Source: Ferrigenium straubiae (GTDB lineage: Bacteria > Pseudomonadota > Gammaproteobacteria > Burkholderiales > Gallionellaceae). From it: a stretch of DNA of 64,000 bases. Positions within the stretch are counted from its first letter, which is position 1; the number at the start of each line of letters is the position of its first letter. A program made the translations under genes and the position numbers. Positions 64,000-64,000 of the stretch are shown piece by piece. The stretch covers positions 62,001-126,000 of the forward strand of contig JAHQXD010000004.1 of NCBI GenBank assembly GCA_019449655.1, written 5' to 3'. Under the pieces are notes generated by a model, which made no database searches, was not told the DNA's origin, and saw only the letters and a program-made list of their open reading frames with translations.

Positions 64000-64000
64000 G

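Overview
The window reads as a chromosomal segment of a flagellated, microaerobic betaproteobacterium. The overall style (cbb3 oxidase, two FNR-type regulators, OmpW, flagellar genes, the rpoN/lpt cluster, glnA-ntrBC) fits the Nitrosomonadales/Gallionellaceae (Sideroxydans/Gallionella-like). That placement is inferred from gene content only; no rRNA gene is present. About 65 protein genes are supported. I see no tRNA, rRNA, CRISPR array, transposase or prophage.

Layout. 1-6.0 kb: end of pepP, two rhodaneses, glnA behind a sigma-54-type promoter, a DUF4124 protein, and ntrBC. 6.1-15.5 kb: a FliB-type flagellin lysine methylase; a minus-strand block with mpl, a DMT-like membrane protein, a 53-aa protein and a nucleotidyltransferase; tandem FKBP isomerases; metH; two small envelope genes. 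15.8-26.4 kb: pabB, an FNR-like regulator, ompW, a di-haem peroxidase and ccoNOQP, followed by two micro-ORFs (one frameshifted), then ccoG and ccoH. 26.6-34.8 kb: a sigma-28-type promoter, two identical flagellin genes, flaG, fliD, fliS, fliT, a FliK-like gene, an FlhB-tail gene and two PilZ/YcgR brake proteins. 34.9-44.1 kb: kdsD, kdsC, lptC, lptA, lptB, rpoN, hpf, ptsN, hprK, rapZ, then a NusG-II protein, a Gx transporter and ubiX. 44.2-56.3 kb: an accessory, partly AT-richer island. 56.3-64 kb: mutY, an AsmA protein, hemN and fnr sharing an FNR box, an unknown gene, cheZ and the tail of one more gene.

The island at 44.2-56.3 kb is the most unusual part. A SEC-C/TPR/GT41 (O-GlcNAc-transferase type) protein is followed, with overlaps or short gaps, by a VioA-like sugar aminotransferase, an acyl carrier protein, an acyl-adenylating ligase, LuxE-like and LuxC-like proteins, a methyltransferase, a FabG-like reductase, a PglD/NeuD-type acyltransferase and two more methyltransferases. 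I infer that it builds an amino sugar carrying an ACP-derived, reduced and methylated group, and attaches it to a protein. Flagellin is the obvious candidate acceptor in this window.

Two further signals deserve attention. First, four dispersed stem-loop repeats each lie within 7 nt downstream of a stop codon, all in the same orientation to the gene. Second, an oxygen-response network is visible: FNR boxes before ompW, before the peroxidase region and between hemN and fnr, plus two FNR proteins, one of which lacks a canonical cluster cysteine.
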